Shown here: positions 15,298-24,086 of the stretch, one piece after another | How positions within the stretch are numbered: the stretch's first letter is position 1 | Layout: each line of letters opens with the position of its first letter | Assembly (NCBI GenBank): GCA_949741215.1 | Contig: CATJLA010000166.1 | Location: 1 to 49,791, forward strand | Origin: an uncultured Oscillospiraceae bacterium | GTDB taxonomy: Bacteria; Bacillota; Clostridia; Oscillospirales; Ruminococcaceae | Direction: 5' to 3' | Length of the DNA: 49,791 nucleotides | The notes under the pieces: model-generated | Told to the model about the DNA's origin: nothing | Databases searched by the model: none | Seen by the model: only the letters and a program-made list of their open reading frames with translations | Made by a program: the position numbers and the translations under genes

Positions 15298-16200
15298 CTA
15301 TGCCATCAGCTTTACCATAACCGCCTTCTGAGCATGGAGCCGGTTCTCCGCCTCGTCAAAAATCTCCTGGGCGTGGCTTTCAAAGACGTCGGCGGCAATT
15401 TCTTCTCCCCGGTGGGCGGGCAGACAGTGCTGCACCATGGCGTCCGGCTTTGCCACGGCCAGCAGCTCACGGCTTACCTGATAGCCTGCAAAGGCTTTTC
15501 TCCGCTGTTCGGCCTCCCCTTCCTGCCCCATGGAGGCCCATACGTCGGTAAAGATCACGTCAGCGCCCTTGGCTGCGGCAAAGATGTCGTCAGTAAGGGT
15601 AAAGTTGGGGGAAGCGTTGGCAAAATCCAGCACCTTGGGGTCAGGCCGGTATCCTTCCGGGCAGGCGGCGGCGACGGTCATGCCGGTTTTTAAGCCGCCT
15701 ACAATCAGGGAGTTGGCCATATTGTTGCCATCCCCGATATAGCACATTTTTAAGCCTGCCAGCTTGCCCTTGTACTCCCGGATGGTCATCAGGTCAGCAA
15801 GCACCTGGCAGGGGTGGCAAAAGTCGGTAAGCCCGTTGATTACCGGAATGCTGCCAAAGGAAGCCAGATCCTCTACTTCTTTTTGAGCATAGGTGCGGAT
15901 CATAATGCCGTCCAGATAGCGGGAGAGTACCCGGGCGGTGTCCTCCACCGGCTCACCCCGGCCAATCTGCATATCGCTGGCACTGAGGAACAGGGGATGT
16001 CCCCCAAGCTGAGACATACCCACCTCAAAAGAAACCCGGGTGCGGGTAGAGGCTTTCTGGAAGATCATGCCCAAGGTTTTGCCCTGCAGATGGGGGTGGG
16101 GGATGCCATGCTTCTGCTCATATTTCAGCTGGTCCGCCAGGTTCAGGATATCGGTAATTTCATCGCCGGATAAGTCCAGCAGTTTTAACAGGTGTTTCAT
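15298..16200 (-). CDS. argF: Ornithine carbamoyltransferase
   Basis: Forms citrulline from ornithine and carbamoyl phosphate. 300 residues, with the carbamoyl phosphate motif KASTRTRVSFE, the FLSASDMQIGRGEP loop, and HCLPAHRGEEI (catalytic Cys region). Last gene of the arginine cluster on the minus strand. The start at 16200 has AAGGAG. Because the whole biosynthetic set is present, an anabolic rather than an arginine-deiminase role is likely. The C terminus (KAVMVKLMA) is complete although the GNAT remnant begins immediately behind it. Confidence 0.96.
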   Translation of the reverse strand: MKHLLKLLDLSGDEITDILNLADQLKYEQKHGIPHPHLQGKTLGMIFQKASTRTRVSFEVGMSQLGGHPLFLSASDMQIGRGEPVEDTARVLSRYLDGIMIRTYAQKEVEDLASFGSIPVINGLTDFCHPCQVLADLMTIREYKGKLAGLKMCYIGDGNNMANSLIVGGLKTGMTVAAACPEGYRPDPKVLDFANASPNFTLTDDIFAAAKGADVIFTDVWASMGQEGEAEQRRKAFAGYQVSRELLAVAKPDAMVQHCLPAHRGEEIAADVFESHAQEIFDEAENRLHAQKAVMVKLMA

Positions 16201-16314
16201 AGCAGTAACTCCTTTTTCTCGGTTTTGTGGACAAAAGTGCAGATTTCGTTCTTGCGCCTTAAATTAAGTACGAATACAGATACAGCCCGGCACGCTTTTC
16301 CCGGCAGAAATTTA

Positions 16315-17487
16315 TCACTTGTCTAAAACCTCCGCCAATACCGCTATTCCCCTGTCCATTTCCTCATAAGTAATGGTCAGCGGGGGCAGCAGACGAAGCT
16401 TTTCCTTTGCCGTTAAAGCGATCAGGCCCTTTTCAATGCACCGGGCCACTGCCTCCCGGGAGGTAATCCCTTCTAAGGCAACTCCCAGCATCAACCCCTT
16501 GCCGGAAACGCCGGTCACTTTGCTCATCCGGGAAATTTTATCCCGCAGGTACTGGCCTTTTTGGGCAACCTCCTGCAAAAAGCTGTCGGTTAAGCGGTTA
16601 AGCACCACCTGCACTCCAGCGCATACCACCGGATTTCCTCCAAAGGTGGTGGCGTGATCCCCGGGGCCTAACACAGCGGAGGTTTTTTGGTTAAACAGCA
16701 CCGCCCCAACAGGCAGCCCGCCGCCCAACCCCTTTGCGGCGGTAAGAATATCCGGCTGCACCCCATACTGTTGGCAGCAGAATAAGCTCCCGGTGCGCCC
16801 AACACCGGTTTGCACCTCGTCCCCGATAACTAAAAGATCCTTCTGGGCACAAAGGTCAAACACGCCTTTTACAAAGCCGGCCTCCAGGGAGATCACCCCG
16901 CCCTCGCCCTGAACAAATTCCATCATAACGGCGCAGGTTTTATCGCTTATTTTCGCCGCGACGTCCTGCAGGTTATTGGCCTGTGCATACACAAAGCCCT
17001 CGGTAAAGGGGAAAAAGTACTTGTGGAATACCTCCTGGCCGGTGGCCTTCAAAGTAGTTACCGTACGGCCATGAAAAGAGTTTACCAACGTAATAATCTC
17101 ATAGCGGCCCTCGCCGTACTTATCGTAGCTGTATTTGCGGGCGGCCTTGATGGCGCCCTCATTGGCCTCGGCGCCGGAGTTGGCAAAAAACACCTTGCTG
17201 TAGCCGGTTTTATCGCACAGCAGCTTAGCGGCCTGGGCGCAGGGGGCGGTGTAGTAGAGATTGGAGGTATGCTGTAACGTCCCGGCCTGCTTTGCAATGG
17301 CAGCAGCCCACTCCGGGTCACAGTAGCCCAGGGAATTTACCCCGATACCGCTGGAAAAATCTACATACTCCCTGCCGTCATAGTCCTTGCAGACAGCACC
17401 CTTGCCCTCGGCAATGGCCAAATCAAACCGGGCGTAAGAGTGGAGGACATTCTGCTGGTCCAGTTCCTTTACCTGCTCAAAATTCAT
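16315..17487 (-). CDS. argD: Acetylornithine aminotransferase
   Basis: PLP-dependent class III aminotransferase converting N-acetylglutamate semialdehyde to N-acetylornithine with glutamate. 390 residues; the PLP lysine lies in ILTAAKGLGGGLPVGAV, with VIGDEVQTGVGRTG upstream (the Asp that contacts the pyridine ring) and SGAEANEGAIK near the N terminus. The start at 17487 has AAGGAAG and lies 14 bases behind argB. Some family members also act on succinyl-diaminopimelate; the arg context favours argD. Confidence 0.96.
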   Translation of the reverse strand: MNFEQVKELDQQNVLHSYARFDLAIAEGKGAVCKDYDGREYVDFSSGIGVNSLGYCDPEWAAAIAKQAGTLQHTSNLYYTAPCAQAAKLLCDKTGYSKVFFANSGAEANEGAIKAARKYSYDKYGEGRYEIITLVNSFHGRTVTTLKATGQEVFHKYFFPFTEGFVYAQANNLQDVAAKISDKTCAVMMEFVQGEGGVISLEAGFVKGVFDLCAQKDLLVIGDEVQTGVGRTGSLFCCQQYGVQPDILTAAKGLGGGLPVGAVLFNQKTSAVLGPGDHATTFGGNPVVCAGVQVVLNRLTDSFLQEVAQKGQYLRDKISRMSKVTGVSGKGLMLGVALEGITSREAVARCIEKGLIALTAKEKLRLLPPLTITYEEMDRGIAVLAEVLDK

Positions 17488-17501
17488 GATAGCACTTCCT
17501 T

Positions 17502-18362
17502 TTAGTAAAACATCGTTCCAATACCTTGGTCGGATAAAATTTCAATCAGGATAGAATGGGGGGTGCGTCCGTCAATAATAACCGCTTTTTTAACCCCCCG
17601 GCGCACCGCCTCCACGCAGCACTCAATTTTAGGGATCATACCGCCGGAAATAATGCCCTGCCGGATCAGGGAAGGCACCTCGCTTACCTGCACAAAGGGG
17701 ATTAGCGTGCTTTCATCCTCCTTATCCCGCAGCAGGCCGCGGATGTCGGTCATTAAAATCACGTTTTCCGCCTTCAGCTCAGCGGCAATTCTGGCGGCGG
17801 CAGTATCTGCGTTAATATTGTAGGTATTGCCCTCCTGATCGGTACCCACAGTAGCCACCACCGGGATATAACCGTTGTTCAGGGCAACCTCAATAGGGGC
17901 GGTGTCAATTTTGACAATATCGCCTACAAAGCCCAGATCTACCTCACCCTGAAGCTTTTTCGCCTCAATCATGCCTCCGTCCATACCGCAAAGGCCCAAG
18001 GACTTACCCCCATGGCGGTGGAGCAAAGACACCAGGCTTTTGTTGATTTTACCTGCCAGTACCATCTGCACCACCTGGGCGGTTTCCTCATCGGTGTACC
18101 GCAGCCCGCCAATAAATTTGGATTCCTTGCCGATCTTTTTCAGCATCTCAGTAATTTCCGGCCCGCCGCCGTGCACCAGCACCACTCGGATGCCCACCAG
18201 GGAAAGCAGCACAATATCGCTCATAACCGCCTGCTTCAGTTCCTCGTTGATCATAGCGTTGCCGCCGTATTTTACCACAATGGTTTTCTGAGAATATTTT
18301 TGGATGTAAGGCAGCGCCTGGTTCAGCACCTGGGCTCTGTCCATGTTGGAAATGGGGTTCAT
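17502..18362 (-). CDS. argB: Acetylglutamate kinase
   Basis: Phosphorylates N-acetylglutamate. About 286 residues, amino acid kinase fold: VVKYGGNAMINE near the N terminus (lysine and glycine-rich loop), LVHGGGPEI, and a C-terminal GISGGMIPKIECC segment. The start ATG at 18362 has AGAGG about 10 bases upstream; a GTG at 18371 in the same frame is the alternative. No N-terminal helix of the arginine-sensitive type is obvious, so feedback control is unclear. There is a 108-base gap to argJ holding a family A repeat. Confidence 0.95.
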   Translation of the reverse strand: MNPISNMDRAQVLNQALPYIQKYSQKTIVVKYGGNAMINEELKQAVMSDIVLLSLVGIRVVLVHGGGPEITEMLKKIGKESKFIGGLRYTDEETAQVVQMVLAGKINKSLVSLLHRHGGKSLGLCGMDGGMIEAKKLQGEVDLGFVGDIVKIDTAPIEVALNNGYIPVVATVGTDQEGNTYNINADTAAARIAAELKAENVILMTDIRGLLRDKEDESTLIPFVQVSEVPSLIRQGIISGGMIPKIECCVEAVRRGVKKAVIIDGRTPHSILIEILSDQGIGTMFY

Positions 18363-18394
18363 CCTTTTCACACCTCTGTTTTTCGTTTCTTCAT

Positions 18395-18410
18395 GGGGAC
18401 GAAACTGCCG
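18395..18410 (+). repeat. Dispersed repeat, family A core, between argJ and argB
   Basis: GGGGACGAAACTGCCG followed by CTTT and a GACGGCAAAG-like inverted word. It sits inside the arg transcript, so as RNA it could form a hairpin between argJ and argB. Confidence 0.65.
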
Positions 18411-18470
18411 CTTTGCCGTCTTGCGCCTTTAGTCAAGGCGTTCACTCCTCACGATTATTTTACCTTGAAA

Positions 18471-19685
18471 TCAGCTTCTATAATCCCCGTTGATCTTCAC
18501 ATAATCATAAGTCAAGTCACAGCCCCAGGCCACAGCTTCCCCTGCGCCTTGGTTCAGTTCTACTAAAATCTGAATCTCGTCTTCTCCAAGCACCACTTTG
18601 GCAAACTCCTCGGAGAACTCTATCCCGGAGCCGCCCTTGCATACAGGAAGCGTCCCTTTGGCAGAGGCCAGAGCCACATCCACCTTGGTGATATCAAACT
18701 CCGCCTCCGCATACCCGATAGCGCAAAGCACCCGGCCCCAGTTGGCGTCCTCGCCAAAAACCGCGCATTTGAACAGGTTGGAGGTAATTACAGACTTTGC
18801 CACCACCCGGGCGGTCTCTTGATCCGGCGCGCCGGTTACCTTGCATTCCATCAGCTTGGAGGCGCCCTCGCCATCCTTGGCTATCCCCCGGGATAATGCT
18901 ACCGTCAGCACATGAAGCGCAGCAGCAAAGGTCCGGTATGCAGTGCCGTCGCGGGAAATTATTTTGTTGCCCGCCATACCGTTGGCCATTATGGTAACAG
19001 TATCGTTCGTAGAGGTGTCCCGGTCCACACTTACCATATTAAAGCTGTGGGGGACGTCCTCCGAAAGGGCTTTTTGCAGCATCTCCGGGGAAATTGCCGC
19101 GTCAGTGGTAATAAAGCAGAGCATAGTTGCCATATTGGGGTGGATCATCCCGGAGCCTTTGGCAATTGCCCCCATTTTGCAGGGCACACCGTCCAGCTCA
19201 AAAGCCACGGCATACTCTTTTTTTACGGTATCAGTGGTCATAATAGCCTTTGCAGCTTCGTCGGAACCGGTGTAGGAGAGGCTTTGTGCCAGCTGAGGCA
19301 TCGCTTTTGCCATAGGCTCGGTGGAAAGGGGCTGCCCGATAACTCCGGTAGAGCCCACAATAAAGTCCTCCGGCTGCAACCCGGTACTTTTTGCGGCAAT
19401 TTCGCACATTTTTTGGGCGATCTCCATACCGTCGGCATTACAGGTGTTGGCGTTGCCGCTATTGCAGATTACCCCTTGGGCGGTTCCGTTGGCAATATTC
19501 GCTTTTGTTTGCAGAATAGGCGCGCCCTTTACCTTATTTTTCGTATAAACTCCCGCTGCCGTACAGGGGACGTCGCTTACAATCAGCGCCAGATCATTTT
19601 TTGTAGTGTTGGGCCGGATGCCGCAGTGGATACCCGCAGCCCGAAAGCCCTTAGGGGCGCACACGCCGCCTTCAATCATCTGCAT
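18471..19685 (-). CDS. argJ: Glutamate N-acetyltransferase / amino-acid acetyltransferase (ArgJ)
   Basis: Transfers acetyl from N-acetylornithine to glutamate, releasing ornithine; it closes the cyclic arginine route. 404 residues; it is self-cleaved before Thr187 in GSGMIHPNMATMLC, giving alpha and beta chains. Other family segments are VICNSGNANTCN and VGSTGVIGQPL. The start at 19685 has AGGAGG. No argA or argE is present in the cluster, so the cyclic pathway is used. Whether ArgJ is bifunctional (also using acetyl-CoA) cannot be seen from sequence. Confidence 0.96.
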   Translation of the reverse strand: MQMIEGGVCAPKGFRAAGIHCGIRPNTTKNDLALIVSDVPCTAAGVYTKNKVKGAPILQTKANIANGTAQGVICNSGNANTCNADGMEIAQKMCEIAAKSTGLQPEDFIVGSTGVIGQPLSTEPMAKAMPQLAQSLSYTGSDEAAKAIMTTDTVKKEYAVAFELDGVPCKMGAIAKGSGMIHPNMATMLCFITTDAAISPEMLQKALSEDVPHSFNMVSVDRDTSTNDTVTIMANGMAGNKIISRDGTAYRTFAAALHVLTVALSRGIAKDGEGASKLMECKVTGAPDQETARVVAKSVITSNLFKCAVFGEDANWGRVLCAIGYAEAEFDITKVDVALASAKGTLPVCKGGSGIEFSEEFAKVVLGEDEIQILVELNQGAGEAVAWGCDLTYDYVKINGDYRS

Positions 19686-19703
19686 GGAAATTTCCTCCTC
19701 GTT

Positions 19704-20657
19704 TTACTCCAAGCCGGTGGCTTCCTCCAGCCCCAGCATAATATTCATACACTGTACCGCCGCGCCGGAGGCCCCCTTGCCTAAATTATCAAACCGGGAG
19801 CACAGCAGGATCTGCTCCTCGTTACCGCAAACAAAAAGCTCCATCCGGTTTGTCCCCGCCAAATTGCTGGCCGGCAGGGTTTTATCTGTAAGCACCTCTT
19901 CCCCCTGGAAGGGCATTACCCTTACAAAATGCTGGCCCTCGTAGTAGTTCGTCAACCGTTCCCACAGCTCCTTTGCCGTTATAGGACAAGGCAGCAAGCG
20001 GGCAATCACCGGCACTGTCACAACCATGCCGCTGTAAAAATCGGCTACAATCGGGTTAAACACAGGGGGAAAGCTAAGCCCGCATACCCTTTGCATCTCC
20101 GGCAGATGCTTATGGGTAAGCCCCAAAGCATATTGGCGGGGGCTTTTGTAATAGTCCGGGCGGTTTTCATCCTCATATTGGGCAATCATCTTTTTGCCCC
20201 CGCCGCTGTAGCCGGTAATGGAATGGCAGACCACCGGGTAATCCTTGGGCAGGATGCCCATAGCCACCAGCGGGTAAACCAAAGAAATCATCCCCGAAGC
20301 ATGGCACCCAGGAACAGTAGTGCGTTTGGAGTCCCCAAGCCTTTCCCTGTGCGCTTTTGAAAGCTCCGGAAAGCCATAGCACCAGCCCGCCGCCGTACGG
20401 TGAGCGGTAGAAGCGTCGATGATCCGGGCATTGCTTCCCTCGGCAAGTTTCACGGCTTCTCGGGCGGCATCGTCCGGCAGGCATAAAAAAGTAATGTCCG
20501 AGCTGTGGATCAGCTTTTGCCTCTCCCCGGCATCCTTTCGCCGCTGTTCATCAATCCGCAAAATTTCCAAATCCGGGCGGGCTTCCAGCCGCTCCATAAT
20601 TTTTAGCCCGGTGGTGCCCTCCTGGCCGTCAATAAACACCCGATACTGCTTCCCCAT
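19704..20657 (-). CDS. argC: N-acetyl-gamma-glutamyl-phosphate reductase, short (type 2) form
   Basis: Reduces N-acetylglutamyl phosphate to the semialdehyde with NADPH. 317 residues, shorter than the usual about 345, with the type 2 features: YRVFIDGQEGTTGLKI start, catalytic Cys118 in VPGCHASG, HSITGYSGGGKKMI and an LTHKHLPEM segment. The type 2 form is best known from Proteobacteria but occurs in Clostridia. The start at 20657 has a GGAGGA site. 18 bases separate it from argJ. Confidence 0.94.
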   Translation of the reverse strand: MGKQYRVFIDGQEGTTGLKIMERLEARPDLEILRIDEQRRKDAGERQKLIHSSDITFLCLPDDAAREAVKLAEGSNARIIDASTAHRTAAGWCYGFPELSKAHRERLGDSKRTTVPGCHASGMISLVYPLVAMGILPKDYPVVCHSITGYSGGGKKMIAQYEDENRPDYYKSPRQYALGLTHKHLPEMQRVCGLSFPPVFNPIVADFYSGMVVTVPVIARLLPCPITAKELWERLTNYYEGQHFVRVMPFQGEEVLTDKTLPASNLAGTNRMELFVCGNEEQILLCSRFDNLGKGASGAAVQCMNIMLGLEEATGLE

Positions 20658-20844
20658 GGGGTTTTCCTCCTTCTCTAAATCCCGTTGTCTTTCTTCCTTA
20701 CGTTGGCTTGCCGGACGGAAGCGCTGCCGGTAAGCTTTCTGCTATATAGGGCGGCTTTAGGGAATTCTGCACTCTGTGGAGTGTAGCCAAAAAGGCTTTG
20801 CCCCTCTGGACTCTATACCACCGTTCTTTCCGCTCCACAATACC

Positions 20845-22230
20845 TTAACTTTGGCTATATGCTGCTAATTTTTCCCTTAATTCCGAAATCTGCTTCTCCA
20901 CCATGGCTGGAGCCGGGCCGCCCTCTACCATCCTGCCGTTTACACAGGTTTCCAGCCGGATCGCCGCATATACATCCTCATCAAACAGCCCGCAAAGCTG
21001 ACGGTACTGGCTCAGGGGCAATTCCTCCAGTGTGGTGGATTTCTCCATACAAAGCGCCACCAGCTGCCCCGTAATCTTATAAGCATCCCGGAAAGGCAGC
21101 CCCCGCTTCACCAGATAATCGGCGCAGTCTGTCGCATTGATAAAGCCCTTGGCCGCCGCCAGCCGCATATTCTCCTTCAGCACCCGCATGGTCTGCGTCA
21201 TGGGAATTACCGTGGTGAGGCAAAGCTTTACCGTATCCACCGCGTCAAAAATGGCCTCTTTATCCTCTTGCATATCCTTGTTATAGGCAAGGGGCAGTCC
21301 CTTCATCATCGTAAGCAGCGTCATCAAATCTCCATACACCCGGCCGGTTTTTCCCCGGATCAGCTCAGTAATATCCGGGTTTTTCTTCTGGGGCATAATG
21401 CTGGAGCCGGTGGCAAAAGCGTCGTCCAGCTCAATAAACTTGAACTCCCAGGAGCACCACAGGATCACTTCCTCCGAAAAGCGGGAAAGGTGCATCATAA
21501 TGGTAGAAATCGCCGCCGCCAAATCAATGCAGAAGTCCCGATCCGAAACGCCGTCCAGGCTGTTCTGTGAAACAGAGTCAAAGCCTAAAAGCCTGGCGGT
21601 CAGTCTTCTGTCCAGCGGGTAGGTAGTGCCGGCCAAAGCGCCGCTGCCCAAAGGCATTACGTTCATACGCTGTTTGGCGGCCTGTAAACGGTCCAAATCC
21701 CGAAGCATCATTTGTCCATATGCCATCAGGTGGTGCCCAAAGGTAATGGGCTGGGCCCGCTGCAAATGGGTATACCCCGGCATTACAGTATCCACATGCT
21801 GCTCCGCCAAATCGCAGAGGGTTGCGGCAAACTGCTTTACCAAAGCGGCAATCTCATCAATCTGATCCCGCAAATACAGCCGGATATCCAGCGCCACCTG
21901 ATCATTCCGGCTTCTGGCGGTATGCAGCCGCTTGCCGGCATCCCCAATCCGGGCGGTAAGCTCCGCCTCTACAAACATATGGATGTCCTCGGCATCCGGG
22001 TCAAAGGCCAGCGCGCCGGATTCCAAATCCGCCAAAATGCCCTTTAAGCCCTTTACAATCTCCCGGGCGTCCTCATGGGTGATGATTCCGGTTTCCCGCA
22101 GCATAGTGGCATGGGCCATGCTTCCCTGAATATCCTGCTTATACATTCTGGCATCAAAGGAGATGGAGGAATTAAAGTCGTTCACCCGCTGATCGGCTTC
22201 CTTCGCAAATCTTCCTGCCCAAAGCTTCAT
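20845..22230 (-). CDS. argH: Argininosuccinate lyase
   Basis: Splits argininosuccinate to arginine and fumarate. 461 residues, fumarase/aspartase fold, with the signature GSSIMPQKKNPD (catalytic Ser loop), TARSRNDQVALD and MPGYTHLQRAQP. The start at 22230 gives MKLWAGRFAKEADQRV, the usual family N terminus; upstream in-frame codons read through non-homologous sequence and are excluded. It follows argG after 258 bases that hold a hairpin and a family A repeat, and is followed by argC after 187 bases. Confidence 0.96.
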   Translation of the reverse strand: MKLWAGRFAKEADQRVNDFNSSISFDARMYKQDIQGSMAHATMLRETGIITHEDAREIVKGLKGILADLESGALAFDPDAEDIHMFVEAELTARIGDAGKRLHTARSRNDQVALDIRLYLRDQIDEIAALVKQFAATLCDLAEQHVDTVMPGYTHLQRAQPITFGHHLMAYGQMMLRDLDRLQAAKQRMNVMPLGSGALAGTTYPLDRRLTARLLGFDSVSQNSLDGVSDRDFCIDLAAAISTIMMHLSRFSEEVILWCSWEFKFIELDDAFATGSSIMPQKKNPDITELIRGKTGRVYGDLMTLLTMMKGLPLAYNKDMQEDKEAIFDAVDTVKLCLTTVIPMTQTMRVLKENMRLAAAKGFINATDCADYLVKRGLPFRDAYKITGQLVALCMEKSTTLEELPLSQYRQLCGLFDEDVYAAIRLETCVNGRMVEGGPAPAMVEKQISELREKLAAYSQS

Positions 22231-22280
22231 CTCAAAATACGTCCTTTCTATGAGGGAGAACAGAATCCAGAATAAGAAAC

Positions 22281-22308
22281 GGGAACTTTTCTTTTGCAAA
22301 AAGTTCCC
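22281..22308 (-). terminator. Hairpin between argG and argH (possible attenuator)
   Basis: GGGAACTTTT (22281-22290) and AAAAGTTCCC (22299-22308) are perfect 10-base arms with an 8-base loop. On the minus strand the stem is followed by GTTTCTTATT, a modest U-rich tail. It could partly terminate the argG transcript and so lower argH and downstream expression, or stabilise the 3' end of argG mRNA. Confidence 0.55.
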
Positions 22309-22445
22309 GGCTCTCCCGCTTGTTCGGTGGAATACGGAAGTTTCATGCAGTTTTATCAGGACGGCACAGCCGATTGCTATTCTCCGGCCTTCCAGGCAGC
22401 TTTCCATTTTTTGCAGGCCTTTCCCCGGTGCGTCAAAGCGGTAGG

Positions 22446-22460
22446 CGGCAGTTACGTCCC
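22446..22460 (-). repeat. Dispersed repeat, family A core
   Basis: CGGCAGTTACGTCCC followed by AAAA, 28 bases behind the argG stop codon. Read in the other strand it matches 40143-40158. Confidence 0.6.
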
Positions 22461-22488
22461 AAAACCAAAAGCTGAAAGATAACTCCGA

Positions 22489-23712
22489 CTACTTCTCCCC
22501 GCGCTTTTGATCCAGCATAGCCTTTACCTTGATAGGCAGCCCATACAGATTGATAAAGCCTTGGGAATCCATCTGGTCGTAAATTTCATCCTCGCCAAAG
22601 GTGGCAACCTCCTCGTCATAGAGGGTGTAGGGGCTGGTAGTGCCCGCGTTGATGATATTGCCCTTATACAGCTTCAGCTTTACCTCGCCGGTAACAGTCT
22701 GCTGAGTAGAGGTAACAAAGGCACTCAAAGCCTCCCGCAGGGGGGTGTACCACTGGCCATTGTAGACTAAATCAGCAAACTTTAAGGCAACCTGCTGCTT
22801 GTAGTGGAGGGTTTCCTTATCCAAACAAAGGGTTTCCAGCACCTCGTGGGCGTGGTAGAGAATCGTTCCGCCGGGGGTTTCATACACGCCGCGGCTCTTC
22901 ATGCCTACCAGACGGTTCTCCACAATATCCGCAAGGCCGATGCCGTTCTCGCCGCCCAGCTTGTTCAACTTCTCCACCAAAGCGATACTGTCCAGCTTTT
23001 CGCCGTCAATGGCGGTGGGGATGCCCTTTTCAAAGGTAATGGTCACATAAGTGGCCTTATCCGGGGCCTTTTCGGGAGAAACACCCATCTCCAAAATCTT
23101 ATCATACATCGGCTCGTTGGCAGGGTCCTCCAAATCCAGCCCCTCGTGGGAAAGATGCCACAGGTTCTTATCCTTGGAGTAGTTGGTCTCCCGGGTAATC
23201 TTCAGGGGAATATTCCGGGCCTCAGCGTAAGCAATTTCCTCTTCCCGGGACTTGATTTCCCAGGTTCTCCAAGGAGCGATAATGGCCATCTCAGGAGCAA
23301 ACGCCTTAATGGTCAGTTCAAAACGCACCTGATCATTGCCCTTGCCGGTACAGCCGTGGGCAATCGCGTCGGCGCCCTCGGCCTTAGCAATTTCTACAAT
23401 CCTCTTGGCAATAGGGGGGCGCGCAAAGGAGGTGCCCAGCAGATACCGGTTTTCATACACAGCGCCGGCCTGCATGGTAGGCCAGATAAAATCCTCAATA
23501 AACTCCTTGCGCAGATCCTCGATGTACAGCTTGGAAGCGCCGGTTTTCAGCGCTTTTTCCTCCAGGCCCTCCAGTTCCGTACCTTGGCCCACATCAGCCG
23601 CTACGGCAATTACCTCACAGCCATAGTTTTCCTTCAGCCACGGGATGATAATAGAGGTATCCAGCCCGCCGGAATAAGCCAAAACCACTTTATTAAATTT
23701 CTTCTTTTCCAT
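22489..23712 (-). CDS. argG: Argininosuccinate synthase
   Basis: Joins citrulline and aspartate with ATP. 407 residues; the N-type ATP pyrophosphatase P-loop AYSGGLDTS is at residues 12-20, followed by [15 protein letters not shown] (citrulline/aspartate site) and [17 protein letters not shown]. It is the first gene of the arginine cluster, with its own promoter (23746-23773) and an ARG box (23782-23797). The start has TTGGAGGA. Length is normal. Confidence 0.97.
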   Translation of the reverse strand: MEKKKFNKVVLAYSGGLDTSIIIPWLKENYGCEVIAVAADVGQGTELEGLEEKALKTGASKLYIEDLRKEFIEDFIWPTMQAGAVYENRYLLGTSFARPPIAKRIVEIAKAEGADAIAHGCTGKGNDQVRFELTIKAFAPEMAIIAPWRTWEIKSREEEIAYAEARNIPLKITRETNYSKDKNLWHLSHEGLDLEDPANEPMYDKILEMGVSPEKAPDKATYVTITFEKGIPTAIDGEKLDSIALVEKLNKLGGENGIGLADIVENRLVGMKSRGVYETPGGTILYHAHEVLETLCLDKETLHYKQQVALKFADLVYNGQWYTPLREALSAFVTSTQQTVTGEVKLKLYKGNIINAGTTSPYTLYDEEVATFGEDEIYDQMDSQGFINLYGLPIKVKAMLDQKRGEK

Positions 23713-23745
23713 ATTCCAATTCCTCCAAGTTCAAATCTGCTTCTT

Positions 23746-23773
23746 ATTATACACCGGCCTGCCATAAAATCAA
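23746..23773 (-). promoter_or_regulatory. Promoter of argG (arginine cluster)
   Basis: Minus-strand TTGATT (23768-23773) and TATAAT (23746-23751), 16-base spacer, 34 bases upstream of the argG start. No clear promoter was found in the later gaps of the cluster, so this may serve all seven genes. Confidence 0.7.
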
Positions 23774-23781
23774 GAGGGTTT

Positions 23782-23797
23782 TTGCATATTTATTCAA
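23782..23797. promoter_or_regulatory. ARG box (ArgR/AhrC operator)
   Basis: Read on the minus strand TTGAATAAATATGCAA, an imperfect palindrome close to the Bacillus ARG box pattern GAATAAAAATGCA. It lies just upstream of the -35 box of argG, fitting arginine-dependent repression. A looser match, ATGAATATATACAC, lies near 23916-23930 on the same strand. Confidence 0.65.
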
Positions 23798-24014
23798 TCC
23801 TTTAGAACTTTAGTCAGCTTGACCGAATCCTTTCACAAGAAGATCAAATTTCTAATAAAAGTTGCCAACAAATTTTTGACGTCCGGCAGATAAATTTAAG
23901 CGGCAGTATTTGCGAATGTGTATATATTCATAAAAACTGTATATTTTTTCGTTTTGGACATAACATGCTAAATTGGCAGTCCCGTCCACAAAAGCCTTGG
24001 TAAAAAAATACTGG
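23798..24014. other. Divergent intergenic region between argG and alr
   Basis: No gene seen. It contains an AT-rich stretch near 23915-23955, a second loose ARG-box-like word, a family A core in reverse orientation (TTGGCAGTCCCGTCC at 23973-23987), and another GACGTC-containing word at 23878. Confidence 0.4.
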
Positions 24015-24043
24015 TTGATTTTTACTGCAAAAAAAGCTATAGT
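24015..24043 (+). promoter_or_regulatory. Promoter of alr
   Basis: TTGATT (24015-24020) and TATAGT (24038-24043) with a 17-base spacer, 43 bases before the alr start codon. Confidence 0.7.
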
Positions 24044-24086
24044 GAAAAGTACGCCGGCGCCTTATCCGGCAAATGGAGGGATTTTT

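Noticed and set aside
18912-19784. Open frame of about 290 codons on the plus strand opposite argJ
   Set aside because: Antisense shadow of a clear argJ; no ribosome binding site, and composition follows the third-position GC of argJ.
22231-22407. N-terminal extension of argH by 59 codons
   Set aside because: The extension runs through the hairpin and has no homology to the lyase; the family start MKLWAGRF lies at 22230.
22804-23805. Open frame of about 333 codons on the plus strand opposite argG
   Set aside because: Shadow of argG; the true gene has all ATP-pyrophosphatase motifs, this one has none.
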